Origin: Corinectria fuckeliana
Taxonomy: Eukaryota; Ascomycota; Sordariomycetes; Hypocreales; Nectriaceae
DNA length: 64,000 bases
Direction of reading: 5' to 3'
Assembly (NCBI GenBank): GCA_019137255.1
Contig: WPDH01000315.1
Coordinates: forward strand, 62,001 to 126,000
Shown: positions 34,698 to 46,346 of the stretch, in pieces
Position numbering within the stretch: the first letter of the stretch is position 1
How the letters are laid out: the number at the start of each line of letters is the position of its first letter
Notes under the pieces: generated by a model
What the model saw: only the letters and a program-made list of their open reading frames with translations
Databases searched by the model: none
Told to the model about the DNA's origin: nothing
Position numbers and translations under genes: made by a program

Positions 34698-36435
34698 GGT
34701 GAGTGTCGCAGTGGTTTGAAGCTGGGTGCAGTTCAGTGGGTGGATGAGGGGAGACTGCTTCGATCCCCCTTCTCCCTGTGCAGCGGAGATGTCGCGTTAT
34801 ATACATAACATTGATTGCTTTATTACTACAGACGCGTTCCCCATTCCGGTGCGGATGGAACGCTGTCGCAGGTCCAATTCATCACCAAGATGTCGAAAGG
34901 CTAATTGCTTTTTTCCCCCCAGCTTACCAAACACAAACAAAAAGAGACCAGTCACTTGCCAGCGAAGGCTTCCCGGTCTCCAGGGTACTGGAACGACGGA
35001 CGCACCTCCGATGAGCGTCGGCTGTGGCCTTTCTGGTCTAGACTCACAAGGTCAAGCAGTTGTCCCCCAGCCTCGTGGTGCTGGGAGGAGCTATTCAAGA
35101 GTTGGATGGCGAGGCCAGTAACCGACAATTCGGCCCTGACCAACCAAGATAGACGCACTAACTAATTATGCACTGATGGATGGATGTGCGGGTGGCAGGG
35201 TAGGACCGAATCAAGTAGTGGCTGACTGTGTGCACCAGTTTTGGCTGCAGAATTGCTTCCCTATGCTGTCTGTGGTTAATGCCGGACACTCAATCTAGGC
35301 TCGTCGGCCTCGTGGTCCGCCGAGGTCTGCATGGCCAGCTTGAAGGGATCAAGGGGAGGACTCGTCGGCCGATGACTACGCGACCTAGCCGAACCGCGTG
35401 GCATGATTCCGGCTCTTAAAGCCGCCGTCTTTAGCGAGAGAGGGAAAATGTCTTCGTCCTTGTGGTCCCCTCACATGATATGAAGCAAGGGGGAATCGCC
35501 AAGAACGTGGGTGAACGCTGGCCGGCCCGTCTTGCCGCATTGCCATGGAAGACGCTCCCCCGCATTCTAACCTTGATTCTTCCATAAATGACTTTCCACC
35601 GCTAGCGGAGCACTTCTCCGTGTTTCCGTCCTCGCGCCCATGTGCTCCGAGTTCCCCAGCCGAGTCGAGTAGGACGCGGGCGCGATTGTTCCTCCGGAAA
35701 GGCGGGAAAGAAAATGGGGAGCCTCTGATCCGGGGTAAGCATACGAAATGCGGGAGGTGGGCCGCAGATGTTACCCTCCTACAAAGGAAGCGTTGGGACT
35801 TGTTTCTCAGTGTTCCGCTAGAAGCATCCCTCATATCAGGACGGGTCAGACATGGAGGGGCAGGCTTGACAAGCTGCCTTCGGCAACTCAATCAGCACCA
35901 TCGATGAGGTCTCACCTTGTCCCATTCCTGTTTCTCTCCGTCTTAATTTACCGTCTCACTTTATCCGAAGCCATCCCTACTTCGACATCATGCTGCCCGG
36001 TTAGGCTCCGTCGAGATCCACGAAGGACATACGATCCAGCGGCCGTTGACGGGCCCCGAGGCGACACGCATAGCCATCTTTCAGCTAGAAGAGAGCTCCA
36101 ATGAACTACTGTGGCTAAGACTGAAATACGAGTGCCTTATCAATCTAGGTCGAGCTCGGCATCGACGCGTTGATTGCGATGGCAACATCATCCACATCAC
36201 TCCGGATTTCGAACCGATTTCCCCGCATCTCAGCTGCAAAGGCTTTGCTAGATACACTATCAGCTTTCGAGGCTCCTCCAAGTACTCGGAGCGTCTTCCC
36301 CGTCCCGTCACTTTGACACAGCAGCTCGTTACAATTACCCTAGGTCTACTCCGCACAGCAGTCATATCCACGCCAGGCTTCCTCCCACAAACCACCACTT
36401 AAAGCCTGCTGCTTAATCCAAGACCGGAAAGAATA
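34698..36435. other. Intergenic region without a supported gene
   Basis: 1.7 kb. Frames of 168 codons (minus, 35385-35891), 131 codons (plus, 34726-35121) and 118-120 codons (plus, 35545-36402) overlap one another, are rich in Ser/Arg/Pro and show no family motif; I do not support them. The part next to 34697 is the MFS promoter. Confidence 0.45.
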
Positions 36436-37215
36436 TCAAGGATAAAGGTGCCCCTTCGAGACTGAACCCTCATAGCCTTCCTCTGGAGATGGCGGAGGAA
36501 CGCCAACGGTTAGAACCCGTACGCGGTTTTTGGGGTCAGCCTCCTGCCACTGGGATCTAAAACTGCCAAAGTCGGGCACTCCAGAATGGCGGTCTACGAG
36601 CACTATCGCGATAGGTTTCTGTTGCCTTCGGTCCATTGTTCCTGCTCGCTCTTCGTTTGCACCAGCAGCACTTAACCATTCCTGCTTGACGTTGGTATTA
36701 GACAGGTTGCCTCTTGAAACGGCGGCTGTGAAAATGGACATCTCCAAGTTTGGTACCCTTGCCATATTTTCCCAGATTGACTCCCGAGAACTTAGGTCCA
36801 GGTTGTACAGAGCTAGGCGGCGCAGCTTTGGCCAGCACGTTGCCCTCACCCGGGGTTCTTCGTATACCCAGCTCCCCGCGGTCTCAAGGAACAGCTCGTC
36901 CCGAACGCTGACCAATTCTTCAACATTGACGAGAGCCTCAAAGCCCTCCCTCAGAGTCATCATGCGGATGCGGTGGTAACGGAGGCATATCCAGAACCGC
37001 CAGAGGAGCCTAGATGCCGTGGGATACGTTGCCCGACAGGCCCTTCTGAAGGCGACGACGGACTTGGCCACCTCGTGATATGACGGCAGAAGTGCTTTCG
37101 AATTCTCAGGGACTAGAGACTCAATCACGATTAAAATAACGTCGATGGGTAACGTAGTTGTTGGTCCGTCCCCTGCGTAAGATGGGTGTATGCTGCAGGA
37201 CGCGGAGAGTTCCAT
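36436..37215 (-). CDS. F-box-like fungal protein of unknown function
   Basis: 259-codon single exon. Residues about 20-75 read TTLPIDVILIVIESLVPENS, then KSVVAFRRACRATYPTASRLLWR, which has the LP-x-E/D-I-x-x-I and buried-helix layout of fungal F-box-like domains, where the motif would bind Skp1 in an SCF ubiquitin ligase. The remainder has no repeats that I recognise; a WPKLRRLALYNLDLSSRESI segment resembles the short leucine-rich stretches often seen in these proteins. No signal peptide or membrane helix. Such proteins are abundant and variable in Pezizomycotina, so the substrate cannot be guessed. Confidence is moderate that the frame is real and lower for the F-box label. Confidence 0.62.
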   Translation of the reverse strand: MELSASCSIHPSYAGDGPTTTLPIDVILIVIESLVPENSKALLPSYHEVAKSVVAFRRACRATYPTASRLLWRFWICLRYHRIRMMTLREGFEALVNVEELVSVRDELFLETAGSWVYEEPRVRATCWPKLRRLALYNLDLSSRESIWENMARVPNLEMSIFTAAVSRGNLSNTNVKQEWLSAAGANEERAGTMDRRQQKPIAIVLVDRHSGVPDFGSFRSQWQEADPKNRVRVLTVGVPPPSPEEGYEGSVSKGHLYP

Positions 37216-37521
37216 GGCTAGACACTGAGCTCGTACGCATTGGCGGCGTCAGCACTACATCAAGAAGTAGGTAGGGAGGAGGATTTGTAGCTTAAAGAGG
37301 TTTCTCGAACGAAATCTCATTCTCGTTTGGATTGAACGTATGGAAGGGAAGGCGAAGCATGACAGGAGGTTTGAGTACTCGCTAGTCGCTAAGATACGGT
37401 CGCACCCTAGCTTTTGACTCCGCCAAAAGTACAACAACCCAAATCGCCGATTGTACGTATTGCAAGATACCAACAAGAGGCTGAGTATTTCAGTAAGTCG
37501 GTCAGCTGAATCCTGTAAAAA
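37216..37521. other. Short intergenic region
   Basis: 306 bp between two minus-strand genes. It contains the 3' UTR of the 978-residue gene and the promoter side of the F-box-like gene. Nothing else is seen. Confidence 0.5.
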
Positions 37522-40458
37522 CTACATGACTGTACACATTTCAACCATGTCATTTTCAACCGGCGTCCGCCGAGCCTTCTTCTTCGGATCCTCCAGATCC
37601 TTCCAGTAGATGTGGCCCATGAACCCGAGGGGAGCAGCGTCGATCACCTCAGCCATTATCTTCAGGCACGCGTCGTTCTCTAGCTCCATAGCCGCGCTGA
37701 CGAGTGCACCTCGTTTCTCCTTCTTCCATAGCCCGGGGAACCCAGGGCCATTGTATACTTGAAGATACAGCGGGTTCTTCTGTTGCTCCAAGCGATCCTC
37801 AATCATGCCGAACAGCATCATGAAGCTGCAGGTTGCCCAGATATAATTGAAGCTCGACAGCGGCGTCTTTCCGCATACGTCGTTGGCGATATCCACCTGA
37901 ATAGCATCCAAAAGATCGCGACCGCCAAGCTTTGACATATCGGGGAGTCCTTCTGCTGGCATGGGCTGCAAGCCGTCAAGCATCAAGGAGTTCGCTAAAG
38001 ACGGTGGCAGTCTGGTATTGTCCTTAGGTGATTCTATCAACAACCGGTGGCGCAGGCTTATAATCGCCTTCTCATCCATCTCATGGGCTTTCGCCTCGCG
38101 AATGAGAGGCGTGTCTTCGAAGCGAGTCTCCTTAGTTTTTGGATCGATGACGGTCTTTGTCTGCAAAAGACGCTTGAAAAACACCATTGTTCCAAAACCG
38201 ACATCTTTGTCTGGGATACGATCGGGGTTCCAATCTGCGGCTCGATAGATCATCAGGGCTGATTTCTTCTGGAAGAAGCGGTTTGCATCCAGGTTCAGCA
38301 TAGCATGGACGTCGGAACCCGCGTTTGCCGCCGTCTGCCTCATTGCTCGTCGCCGACGCTCAGTTAACGAAGAGCCCCCTTCGGCCATCTTGGCGAGGAG
38401 AGCCTGGTGAAAATTCGATGTTGGGACTTGGCCCTTCACAAAAAACGAATGCGTGAACAAGTCTTGAAGCGTGATATACAGCCCAACAGGCGTAGATATC
38501 AAGCCCTTCTGCACAAGCATGTTGTGAAGATGGACCAGCAACATGGGCTCGAGCATCGCATCCCAGAGTTGCATACTGAACCCATAGGTCAGCTCCAGGC
38601 CCTCCGCGAGACCAGTGCCGCAGAGAAAGGGCGAGTACTCGTACAAGCCGTTGGCGTTATGGTCCGAAAAGCGCGATGGGGGGATCGAGTTCAATCCGTA
38701 CATGTACTTGGTCTCTCCGAGCCAGTCCCTGAAGTCTTCTTGTAGAACCTCCAGAATTCCGAATGAGGCTTCGTGGCGGGCGGGGTCGCCGTTGTTTATG
38801 CCGTCTTCCTGGAGGAGCTGCTTGATGATAAAAACAGCCTGGAGGAATCCATGTCCAGATCTCTGAGTTCCGCGATCAAGGAAGAGGTCCACGTCCCGTC
38901 TAGGTCGAAACTGGTGGGCCGGAGCCGTCAGGACGTGCCCTCGAAGACCGTTCAGAGACCAGCCTCGGGATATTGTAAAGGAGTCTACAATGCACTGAAG
39001 CTGAAACACGTGATGGGGAAGGATCATCTTCCGGATGCTCTTCCCGGGCTTCTTCATCGCCATCGAAGTGACGACGCCAGCAAACTCGACTAGACCAAAG
39101 AGCCTTCGGTGGTGATTCCAGGGCCCCGTGATAGACCAGTCTACCGTTTCATAGGCATGTTTTTGGCCTTTCGTGGTGTTTCGCTGTACCACAATAGAGG
39201 AAAATACGTTGACGAGGTCATACAGCCAGTTGATTGTATACGAGCGACGCCAGTCCAGTCTTTGCTGCTTGGTAGCTGTCTGCAAGTTGAAGGATGGATC
39301 CCAGTTGGCAAGCTTTGCGCTCATTGCTTTGGTGGGTTTTCCGCTGCGGGTTGCCTGGAAGTCGGTAACAAAATCCAGTAGGTCTTGATAGGCGTAGATA
39401 AAGAACTGCTCTCTGACGTCGACGTCGGTTTGAACGGTCGCTTCACTCACATTGCCCTGCGGATCGATCGTGTGCAAGGCCATGTGGAAGTTTCCCTGGA
39501 CTTTCTCTGGGTCGCCGCGGGTAATGGTCTTCATGATGGTTTCGTAATCATCATGCCCGGGGAAGTCAACAAATATCGTCGACCCGGTCTGTTTGACCAT
39601 GGTTATAGCCACGTTGGAGACTGTTCCGGCCACGGCTCCATTGAGACCTTCATAAGCGACTTGTCTCCAAATGCCCTGAGTGAAGGATCTGAGGCTGGCC
39701 CATTCTTTGACAGCTGCGTACACGGCCATCAAATAGTCGGTGACCAGTGCACCTGGACTCTCGATGATCTTGATGCTTTCGAACGGCACATCGTCCAGGC
39801 TGGCCTCCTTGACATTGGCCGATACTTTCCCCTTCTTGTTCTTCTTGGCTTTCTTGCCCTTCTTGCCCTTCTTGCCTCTTGCTGAAGACTTCTTTGGGAC
39901 AGCCCTCTGCGGAGCGAATGCTTGCTCTGCGACTTGGAACCCATCGTCTTCGGCGCTTGAATAACCCTCTTGCTCCTCGACGCTTAGGGCACTGAACTTG
40001 TTTTCAAGTATGATGGCTTCCAGATCTTCTTCCTGTTCACGTTCCTGGGCCGCGGCTCGTTTTTCAGACTGCCAAGCCTCGCCGCCCAAGATGTCGAAAG
40101 CCTGGGTAAGCGTATCGATGAAATGCTTGTGGCTCGCGTTGCTGCGCTGTACTTCTGGATCCGCGTTCGAGCCGAGCATCTGCTGGAACGCGTTGTACAC
40201 CGTGGACCTCGCATTAATGATGGACTGAAAGAGGCGATAGATGACGGAAGGCACTGGTTCGGAATGCTGCGCGATGAGCTCTGCGATGGAGAGGAGGCCC
40301 GAGACGGTGACTTGACCCGTGGTATTCAGGCCCCTGGGGGATTCATCTTTCTCAGCAGCAGAGGCTTTGATGAGGCGATTCGAGACATGAACCATCCAGT
40401 AGACTAGGTACTGGGTGTCCTTTTTGTAGGACACATATATGTTGTGAGGAGGTGCCAT
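37522..40458 (-). CDS. Large uncharacterised fungal protein (DUF6604-like N-terminus)
   Basis: 978-codon intronless frame starting MAPPHNIYVSYKKDTQYLVY. The first about 250 residues, including YKKDTQYLVYWMVHVSNRLI and a helical region, recall the DUF6604 family of large fungal proteins; this is from memory and moderate. Residues about 190-215 are an extreme lysine/glycine run (GKKGKKGKKAKKNKKGK) that could act as a nuclear or nucleolar signal or bind nucleic acid, preceded by an acidic Glu/Gln-rich stretch. The long C-terminal part is globular-looking, without signal peptide or membrane segments and without catalytic motifs that I can identify. It is well expressed-looking in codon use (GC-rich third positions). 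Role unknown. Confidence 0.85.
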   Translation of the reverse strand: MAPPHNIYVSYKKDTQYLVYWMVHVSNRLIKASAAEKDESPRGLNTTGQVTVSGLLSIAELIAQHSEPVPSVIYRLFQSIINARSTVYNAFQQMLGSNADPEVQRSNASHKHFIDTLTQAFDILGGEAWQSEKRAAAQEREQEEDLEAIILENKFSALSVEEQEGYSSAEDDGFQVAEQAFAPQRAVPKKSSARGKKGKKGKKAKKNKKGKVSANVKEASLDDVPFESIKIIESPGALVTDYLMAVYAAVKEWASLRSFTQGIWRQVAYEGLNGAVAGTVSNVAITMVKQTGSTIFVDFPGHDDYETIMKTITRGDPEKVQGNFHMALHTIDPQGNVSEATVQTDVDVREQFFIYAYQDLLDFVTDFQATRSGKPTKAMSAKLANWDPSFNLQTATKQQRLDWRRSYTINWLYDLVNVFSSIVVQRNTTKGQKHAYETVDWSITGPWNHHRRLFGLVEFAGVVTSMAMKKPGKSIRKMILPHHVFQLQCIVDSFTISRGWSLNGLRGHVLTAPAHQFRPRRDVDLFLDRGTQRSGHGFLQAVFIIKQLLQEDGINNGDPARHEASFGILEVLQEDFRDWLGETKYMYGLNSIPPSRFSDHNANGLYEYSPFLCGTGLAEGLELTYGFSMQLWDAMLEPMLLVHLHNMLVQKGLISTPVGLYITLQDLFTHSFFVKGQVPTSNFHQALLAKMAEGGSSLTERRRRAMRQTAANAGSDVHAMLNLDANRFFQKKSALMIYRAADWNPDRIPDKDVGFGTMVFFKRLLQTKTVIDPKTKETRFEDTPLIREAKAHEMDEKAIISLRHRLLIESPKDNTRLPPSLANSLMLDGLQPMPAEGLPDMSKLGGRDLLDAIQVDIANDVCGKTPLSSFNYIWATCSFMMLFGMIEDRLEQQKNPLYLQVYNGPGFPGLWKKEKRGALVSAAMELENDACLKIMAEVIDAAPLGFMGHIYWKDLEDPKKKARRTPVENDMVEMCTVM

Positions 40459-40930
40459 GGTCTAGACAATCGACGGTTGTCCCCGGACTCTATTGATGGC
40501 TTGAGTGGAAAAGACGGCGAAGCGGGGGTGAGGCAAACGAGCAAGACTGCTACGAGGGTAGCACCGACACAGGGAGTCCCCAGCCAGCCTGAATGATGCT
40601 GGATGACACAGATCACAAGGCTTCCCGTGCCTTGAAGGGTTCGCGGCTATTGTGGATGGAACAAGGGGATGAATGAAGATGTGAAGGGTGTCGAGGTGTA
40701 CGAAGTGATTGTCGGCTGACGGCTGAGTCATCTAATTACTGATGCCTTGATGCCTTACCTCCCGATAAAGGAAATTGTGATGACACTGGTGTGATTGGTT
40801 GGTCTAGTTCCTCCGACGATTCCTCAGTTCTTCTTCGCGCCCGGGTTGCACGTTGGGAGTAATCAAGCAGATTCATCCATCTCCCTGGTCTAGACTCTAG
40901 GCCTAGATGCCATGACAGCATCACGGTTCC
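40459..40930. other. Intergenic region
   Basis: 472 bp between two minus-strand genes, holding the promoter of the 978-residue gene and the 3' flank of the beta-galactosidase gene. No gene seen. Confidence 0.5.
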
Positions 40931-43900
40931 TCAAGCATATTTTAGCCGATCTTTCCCCCACTTGGGTCTTAAATAGTCGCCCTTAAACCCCATGTCAAAG
41001 CTTGTAGAGTGGACATAGTTGACCACCCACTCCACCTTCATTTCGACACCTTCAGATGCCTGGCTCCACACTGTCACTGTGATGGTGTTATCTCCGTGGT
41101 AATCCAGCACACCAGGCGGCACAGGGAAGTCGATCTGGTGTCCTATGTACGGGCTGAACCGGCCATACTGGTACCCGTTTACAAAGAGCAGCGCGCGCAG
41201 ACGGTTCGTGTAAGCCGGCTTACTGGGCGTGAAGGTCTCATCTGAAGTCGAGGTGAGGCGGAACGAGATGGAAATGTCCACGCCCTTGGGGACATCGAGC
41301 GGTGCGACGGTGCGAAATACGCGGACACCGGCCGAGGGAACGACGAGGGTTTTGGTGGTGGTGGGGAGGTCAGTCCAGTCATTGCCGGGATAGCCAGGGA
41401 GGTGCATGCCTACGCGTTCAGCGTAAAGCCCTCCCTCATTCATCGGGCCTCGGATGGGATCAATGTTAGTCTCAAGGCCGGCATTTCCAGCAATCTTCCA
41501 CTCAGTGAAGCTGTAGTCCTCGCCGGGGCCGATGAGAGTGGCATTGCTGATGCCTCGTGGTTCAATCGCAGCCTCACGTAGCTCGTGACCACTTTGATCC
41601 ATCAAGACGATAAGAACATTCTCGCCGGAATCCTGCAGAGTAGCGTTGTCGAAGGAGATTGTACTCTTGTGGGACGCAATGTATGAGAGGCCATAGAATG
41701 AACCGATGTAGTCCGAGTTTAGCCAGACGGAATAACCAAAAGCAAACCCACCGGTGACATCAAGGAAGACACCTGTTGGGGCCTTTGCTGTTGCAGGGAA
41801 AGTGGCTCTGTAGACGTGGTTTCCGTAATGGACTTTGTAGTCATCAACGTAGAGCACTGGGTTGTTGTCAGCAGGCTTTGTCGGGTTGGGAGTCTCCGTT
41901 TTGTTAGCAACTAGACACGATTAGATCAATGATTTATCCAGGCTTATTCTGTCGTGTCAAATGCTTACCGACCCAAGACGCGGGAATTGGTTCATATCCT
42001 TTGGCAATCTCTGGGAGGCTGTCGGACCACTTCCAAGAACCCAAGGACGGGATCTTCACGCTTGGAGGTCCCTGTACGGATACAACGTATAGTGGGCCGT
42101 TGCGAGATTTTATGGGAACCTTGTCGCCATTCCAGGTGATAGACCGCAGCTTTTCTGGAGCAAAAACGGTGACTGTCTTGGCCTCTTCTTCGTCGCCGGC
42201 CAGATGGAGCACTCGCTTCTTCTCGTCGTATAGCGCGGAACGGACAAGATAAGGGCCCTGGACGAAGACTTGGAAACAATCAGCCGCCAGTATTCAAATA
42301 GAGAGCCCCTTGCTTACCAGTGCTGCTTGCGGGCGCGAGGGGGTTGTTATCCAAAGTCGGCGCCCAGAAGCGGTATGCTGCTTTTCGATCAAGCATCAAG
42401 ATGCGGGTACCATCATTCAGCTGTATCACGTTCATTCCCGCGCCTTGCACGTATGAGACTGTGATTCTGGATCCTTCCTTGCGCACCGAGAGAGATTTCT
42501 GTCCAGCAGCATTCAAGACCTTGAGCCTAGACGCACCACTGATGGCGAACTCGCCTGCCTCGCCGTGAGGAATCCATAGCGCGAGTATCTCCTTGCCGTC
42601 GATTGTTGCGTGGCTTAGAACCTCCGCAGTTGAGTAGAGAAGTTTCTTCTTGCCAAAGGGAAAGTCGGTAACGAGCACTTTGGCCTGGTGGCCGTTGATG
42701 GTGCTAGCATTGCCGAAGCGGGGGACAGTGAGCCGGCCCTCGGATGTGTCGACCTTGAGACGGAACCGCTCCAAAGACCCCGACGTGGAGTCGTTATGCT
42801 GCACCACGTAGAAAGCGGCCTTTGTCTCGGGGTTCCTGAGTTCGGCAGTGGTGATGGCCTCGTTGGTGGTGTAGTTGGTCCAATCGCCCACTCGGTCCGT
42901 GTAAGCCAGGTCGTGGGCAACGCGAGTGAAAAGAACGAGCAGCTTAGTTTCGTAGTATTTGTCCCAGAGCGCACGGTTCTCGGAGACCGGCGAGGAGTAG
43001 TCGTAGCTCGTTGCCACTACTGGGCACGCGGAATGGCCCCAATTTGTCCCACCAAACATCATATAAAGCGAAATTGCCGTAACGCGCTGAGAAATGAGAT
43101 CTCGGTAGAACAAATTGGCAAAGTCAGGCCCAATATCAGTCGGGCATCCGCCTTGCGGTCCACCCCACGGATTGTACGACCCTCCCTGGAACTCGGGCAT
43201 GAAGTTCGGTTGCTTGGGCGACTGGATAGTGAAGTAGCTGTAGTACTCGGCTGTCTTGTACGGCACGTATTCGCCGTTTGTGCCAGTACACTCGCTAATG
43301 TTGCAGCTCCAGCACGAGGGATAGCTGTCCAGCCCAACCACATCGACGTTGCCAGTAGCGTTGGAAAAGTCCTTGGACCAAGAGAATCCCCTCATGTTCG
43401 GCGCGTTGTGGGCCAGCGGGACGTCGATGCCGCTCTCGCGGGCGCTGTCCTGCAGCAGCTGCATGTAGTTGGCAATTGTCGGGTTGAGGACTCGGTCGTC
43501 GATGTCCTTCCATTGGCCATTGAGTTCGTTTTCGATCTGGAACATGATGACGTTGCCGCCGTTGGTTATTAGGTGCGGCTCGACAATGCTGGAAATCTCT
43601 GCCCAGTACGGCTTCCAAGCCGCAGTGTACCTATCGTCGTCGTCGCGCAACGCGCCATATTCGCCCGTGGTGAGCCACAGAGGGAAGCCGCCAGCGTTGG
43701 TCTCGGCATTGACGTAGGGGCCCGGGCGCACAATTACATACATGCCGATCTCCTTGGCTATTGTCAAGATGGAGGTGAAATTGTGGCTGCCGTTGGTGAA
43801 GTCCAAAGAATCGGGGGAGGCGCTGTGGTAGCCCCATGAGGTGTAAATGGAAAACGCATTGAAGCTGGAGTCTGATCGTTACGCGTGCTCTTTTGGAAAT

Positions 43901-44331
43901 AAGTTCGGGGATTTATGATTCACTTACCCAGCTGCCTTGATCTTTTCAAGCAGATCTCGCCATAGCTCAGGTCTATCAGTTGGTACTTTTAGACATTGTC
44001 TGCCAAAGTCTGCAGTCGACTTACACTGGAAATCTCCATGGGTGAAACTGCAGCATATCAGTCAGCAACGTGGCGCGGATTCATGGTCTGCTACTTTCTT
44101 ACTTCTCCGGAGAAGACAAATAGCCTTTGGCCATTGATGTAGTAACTATGGTGATCCCTAGGTTCTTGTGTCAGGTCTACCAATGCTCACTAGCTCATGG
44201 GCGTCTTCTTACCACTGCACCACTTTGTTCAAACCATTGTCAAGAATTGGCCACTCTGTTTTCTCAGCCAAAGCTGAAGCAACGAGAGAGGTTATCCCCG
44301 CCAGTCCCCAAGCGAGTCTTGAAAACTTCAT
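40931..44331 (-). CDS. Secreted GH35 beta-galactosidase
   Basis: Seven exons on the minus strand: 44213-44331, 44103-44157, 44025-44047, 43928-43972, 42318-43864, 41969-42268 and 40931-41910, total 1022 residues, the usual length for fungal GH35 enzymes. A signal peptide ([20 protein letters not shown]) precedes the mature start. The spliced N-terminus gives [20 protein letters not shown] and [20 protein letters not shown], typical of the family. The acid/base is Glu194 in QIENELNG and the nucleophile is Glu305 in MPEFQGG. Many NxS/T sites suit an extracellular glycoprotein. It removes terminal beta-galactose from lactose or plant galactans outside the cell. The 23-nt third exon and four small 5' exons make automatic prediction error-prone here. 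A sugar transporter lies about 6 kb away on the same strand. Confidence 0.95.
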
Positions 44332-46346
44332 TGTCAGAAACTTCGGGCTTGTGAAGATTTCATGTCCTTTCTAATATCGCCCGCAGTCACAAGTCTAGGA
44401 GAGCTTTTATTACAACAATCAACTCCGCGCGTGCCGGGAAAACTGGGCCTAGTCGGGTGATGGACCGGTGCATCCTTGCTCCTGGCCATATATTGTCCCT
44501 CCAATGAGACTGGCGGGTTGCATTTAGCCGCGATAACATTGCAACGGAACTAGCCATCGACAAGGGGGACCGCTAGGTTTGGAACCTGAATGACCAACAA
44601 ACACGAGCTCGAAGTGCCAGAAAGAAGAAAAACTGGGCATCGTCATTCCCCCGCCTCACCGCTACTGGCAAGGTTATATGCGGTGCGGGGTTCGGCACGT
44701 CAATGACCCGAGCTGTTCTTCCTGCTAGTTTGTATGAGGAAGAGTCTATTACTTACTTGGTTAGCCTATCTATATTGTTGTCATTAATTTGCCTCATTTC
44801 TTACCACTTTCCCCGCTCTAACCAATCTTTCGAATTATGCCATAGTGGAGCGACTCGTGAGAAAGGTGCCATGTACACCATGCCTTCCTCCTAAGGTTTC
44901 ATTTCTTGTCCATTGCTACTAGTAGGTCTGTAGTATGACTTTCACCCGTCCGAAGCCTCCATGGGAATCCTGTAGGGCAGATTCTTTGCTCGTCTCTATG
45001 CTTCATCCCATGTAGCGGACATAGGGCATAGAAATATAGAGGTGGATTTCAGGGCATGAGCTACCTCTGTTGCTTGCATCATACGTTTCTCCCGATCTGG
45101 AAAGGCTGTTGTCTAGGGGTTAGATCATGGACTGCACAAAGTTGAAGGTTTTAGCATTTCACTTCTTAGTGCGTTGATTCTAGCGACTAGTTTATAAGTC
45201 TATTATCTCCGCTCTTGAAACATACCATTTTACGGCATTTTGAAACCGGAAACATCGCTCCAAAGTAGGTGTCGCCTGCGCTGCCGCTCGGTTTGAACCC
45301 ACGTACCAAGCTTGTTAGTTGTGCTCGGCGGACTTTTCCAAGGTTTACTACTAACCGCCAAGCCTACCGACAGCAAACGTAGCAACACCAACAACAGTAG
45401 AGCAGACTCCTGCAAAATGTTGCGCCTGGTTCTTGGATGGTCTACGTTGTAAATCTAAGGCAGCGAACACATTGTTTTACCTTGATATGGTAGCTTACGG
45501 CTTCCAACAAATTTAAGTCTTTGTTTGGCATGTCAAAATAGCTCAGGTAGCAAGTCCAGGATGTCTTTATGTATGTCTGTAGACCATCGTGCCAGATGAG
45601 ATAAGCACTAATCATTCATCTTTCGCAATATCTCGTATAGCATTTAAAAAGTCTCTAAACGCCTTCTGCACTTCTTCGTTGAATCAATCTTAATCCTTGC
45701 TATGGAAAGTACTATTAGCATCCCATCCTCCTCACGGCAGCGTCTGGTCTTCCCTGCGAAGAATATGCTGCTAGTGACTAATAATTCAAGAGGGTCGATG
45801 AAGAGGGGCCGATATCGGTTATGTCTTAACTCTAGTCTATGCCAGCCTAGCGGATCAAGTTGGATTGATTCCCCTCGGTTCTTGTCAGACAAGACAATGA
45901 ACTATCTTGCAAACTCACAATCCTCATAACAGCATGTGATAGCATGATACGATTCAGCGTTATGGGTGTTATATAAAAGTACAGTAAGCTTCAGGGTTGG
46001 CAATATGAGATCTAGATACCTAGGCCTGTTAGTTCAGTAAATTGTGAGAAGACACGCATCAGGATAGATGACATGACCTCGCTTGAACTGAAAGAAGCCA
46101 TATTTTGTCCCGAGATCGGGGTGTGGCCCGTTCTTGATCCACATGGTGGGCTCTGCGAACCATCTAATCTTATCAGATGTGATGCTGTGGATTCTCAAGC
46201 AAGTCTTCCAACCCCTATTAGCTAAGCAGCTGACTACTTAGACGTATTTTCAAACAGTGAGCTGTTAGCCGTCTATCATCTATCATCGTTAATACCCCGA
46301 TTTATGGGGCTTCGGTAGCGACACGTCGGCTCCCAAAACGAAAAAC
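44332..46346. other. Intergenic region between GH35 and esterase genes
   Basis: 2.0 kb between divergent genes, containing both promoters. No frame is convincing. A pair of Pol III box-A/box-B-like sequences on the minus strand at about 45290-45363 does not fold into a tRNA by eye. Much of 44900-46250 is AT-leaning and non-coding in appearance. Confidence 0.45.

Noticed and set aside
35385..35907. Overlapping 168-codon (minus) and 120-codon (plus) frames
   Set aside because: Both are low-complexity and mutually antisense; neither has a domain, signal peptide or plausible splice partner.
42688..43572. 294-codon plus-strand open frame
   Set aside because: Antisense to the catalytic exon of the GH35 gene, which has clear motifs on the other strand.
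45290..45363. tRNA-like pair: box-A-like TGGCGGTTAG and box-B-like GGTTCAAACC sequences on the minus strand
   Set aside because: No acceptor or anticodon stem can be paired by eye and the spacing is long; at most a tRNA-derived SINE remnant, which I cannot support.
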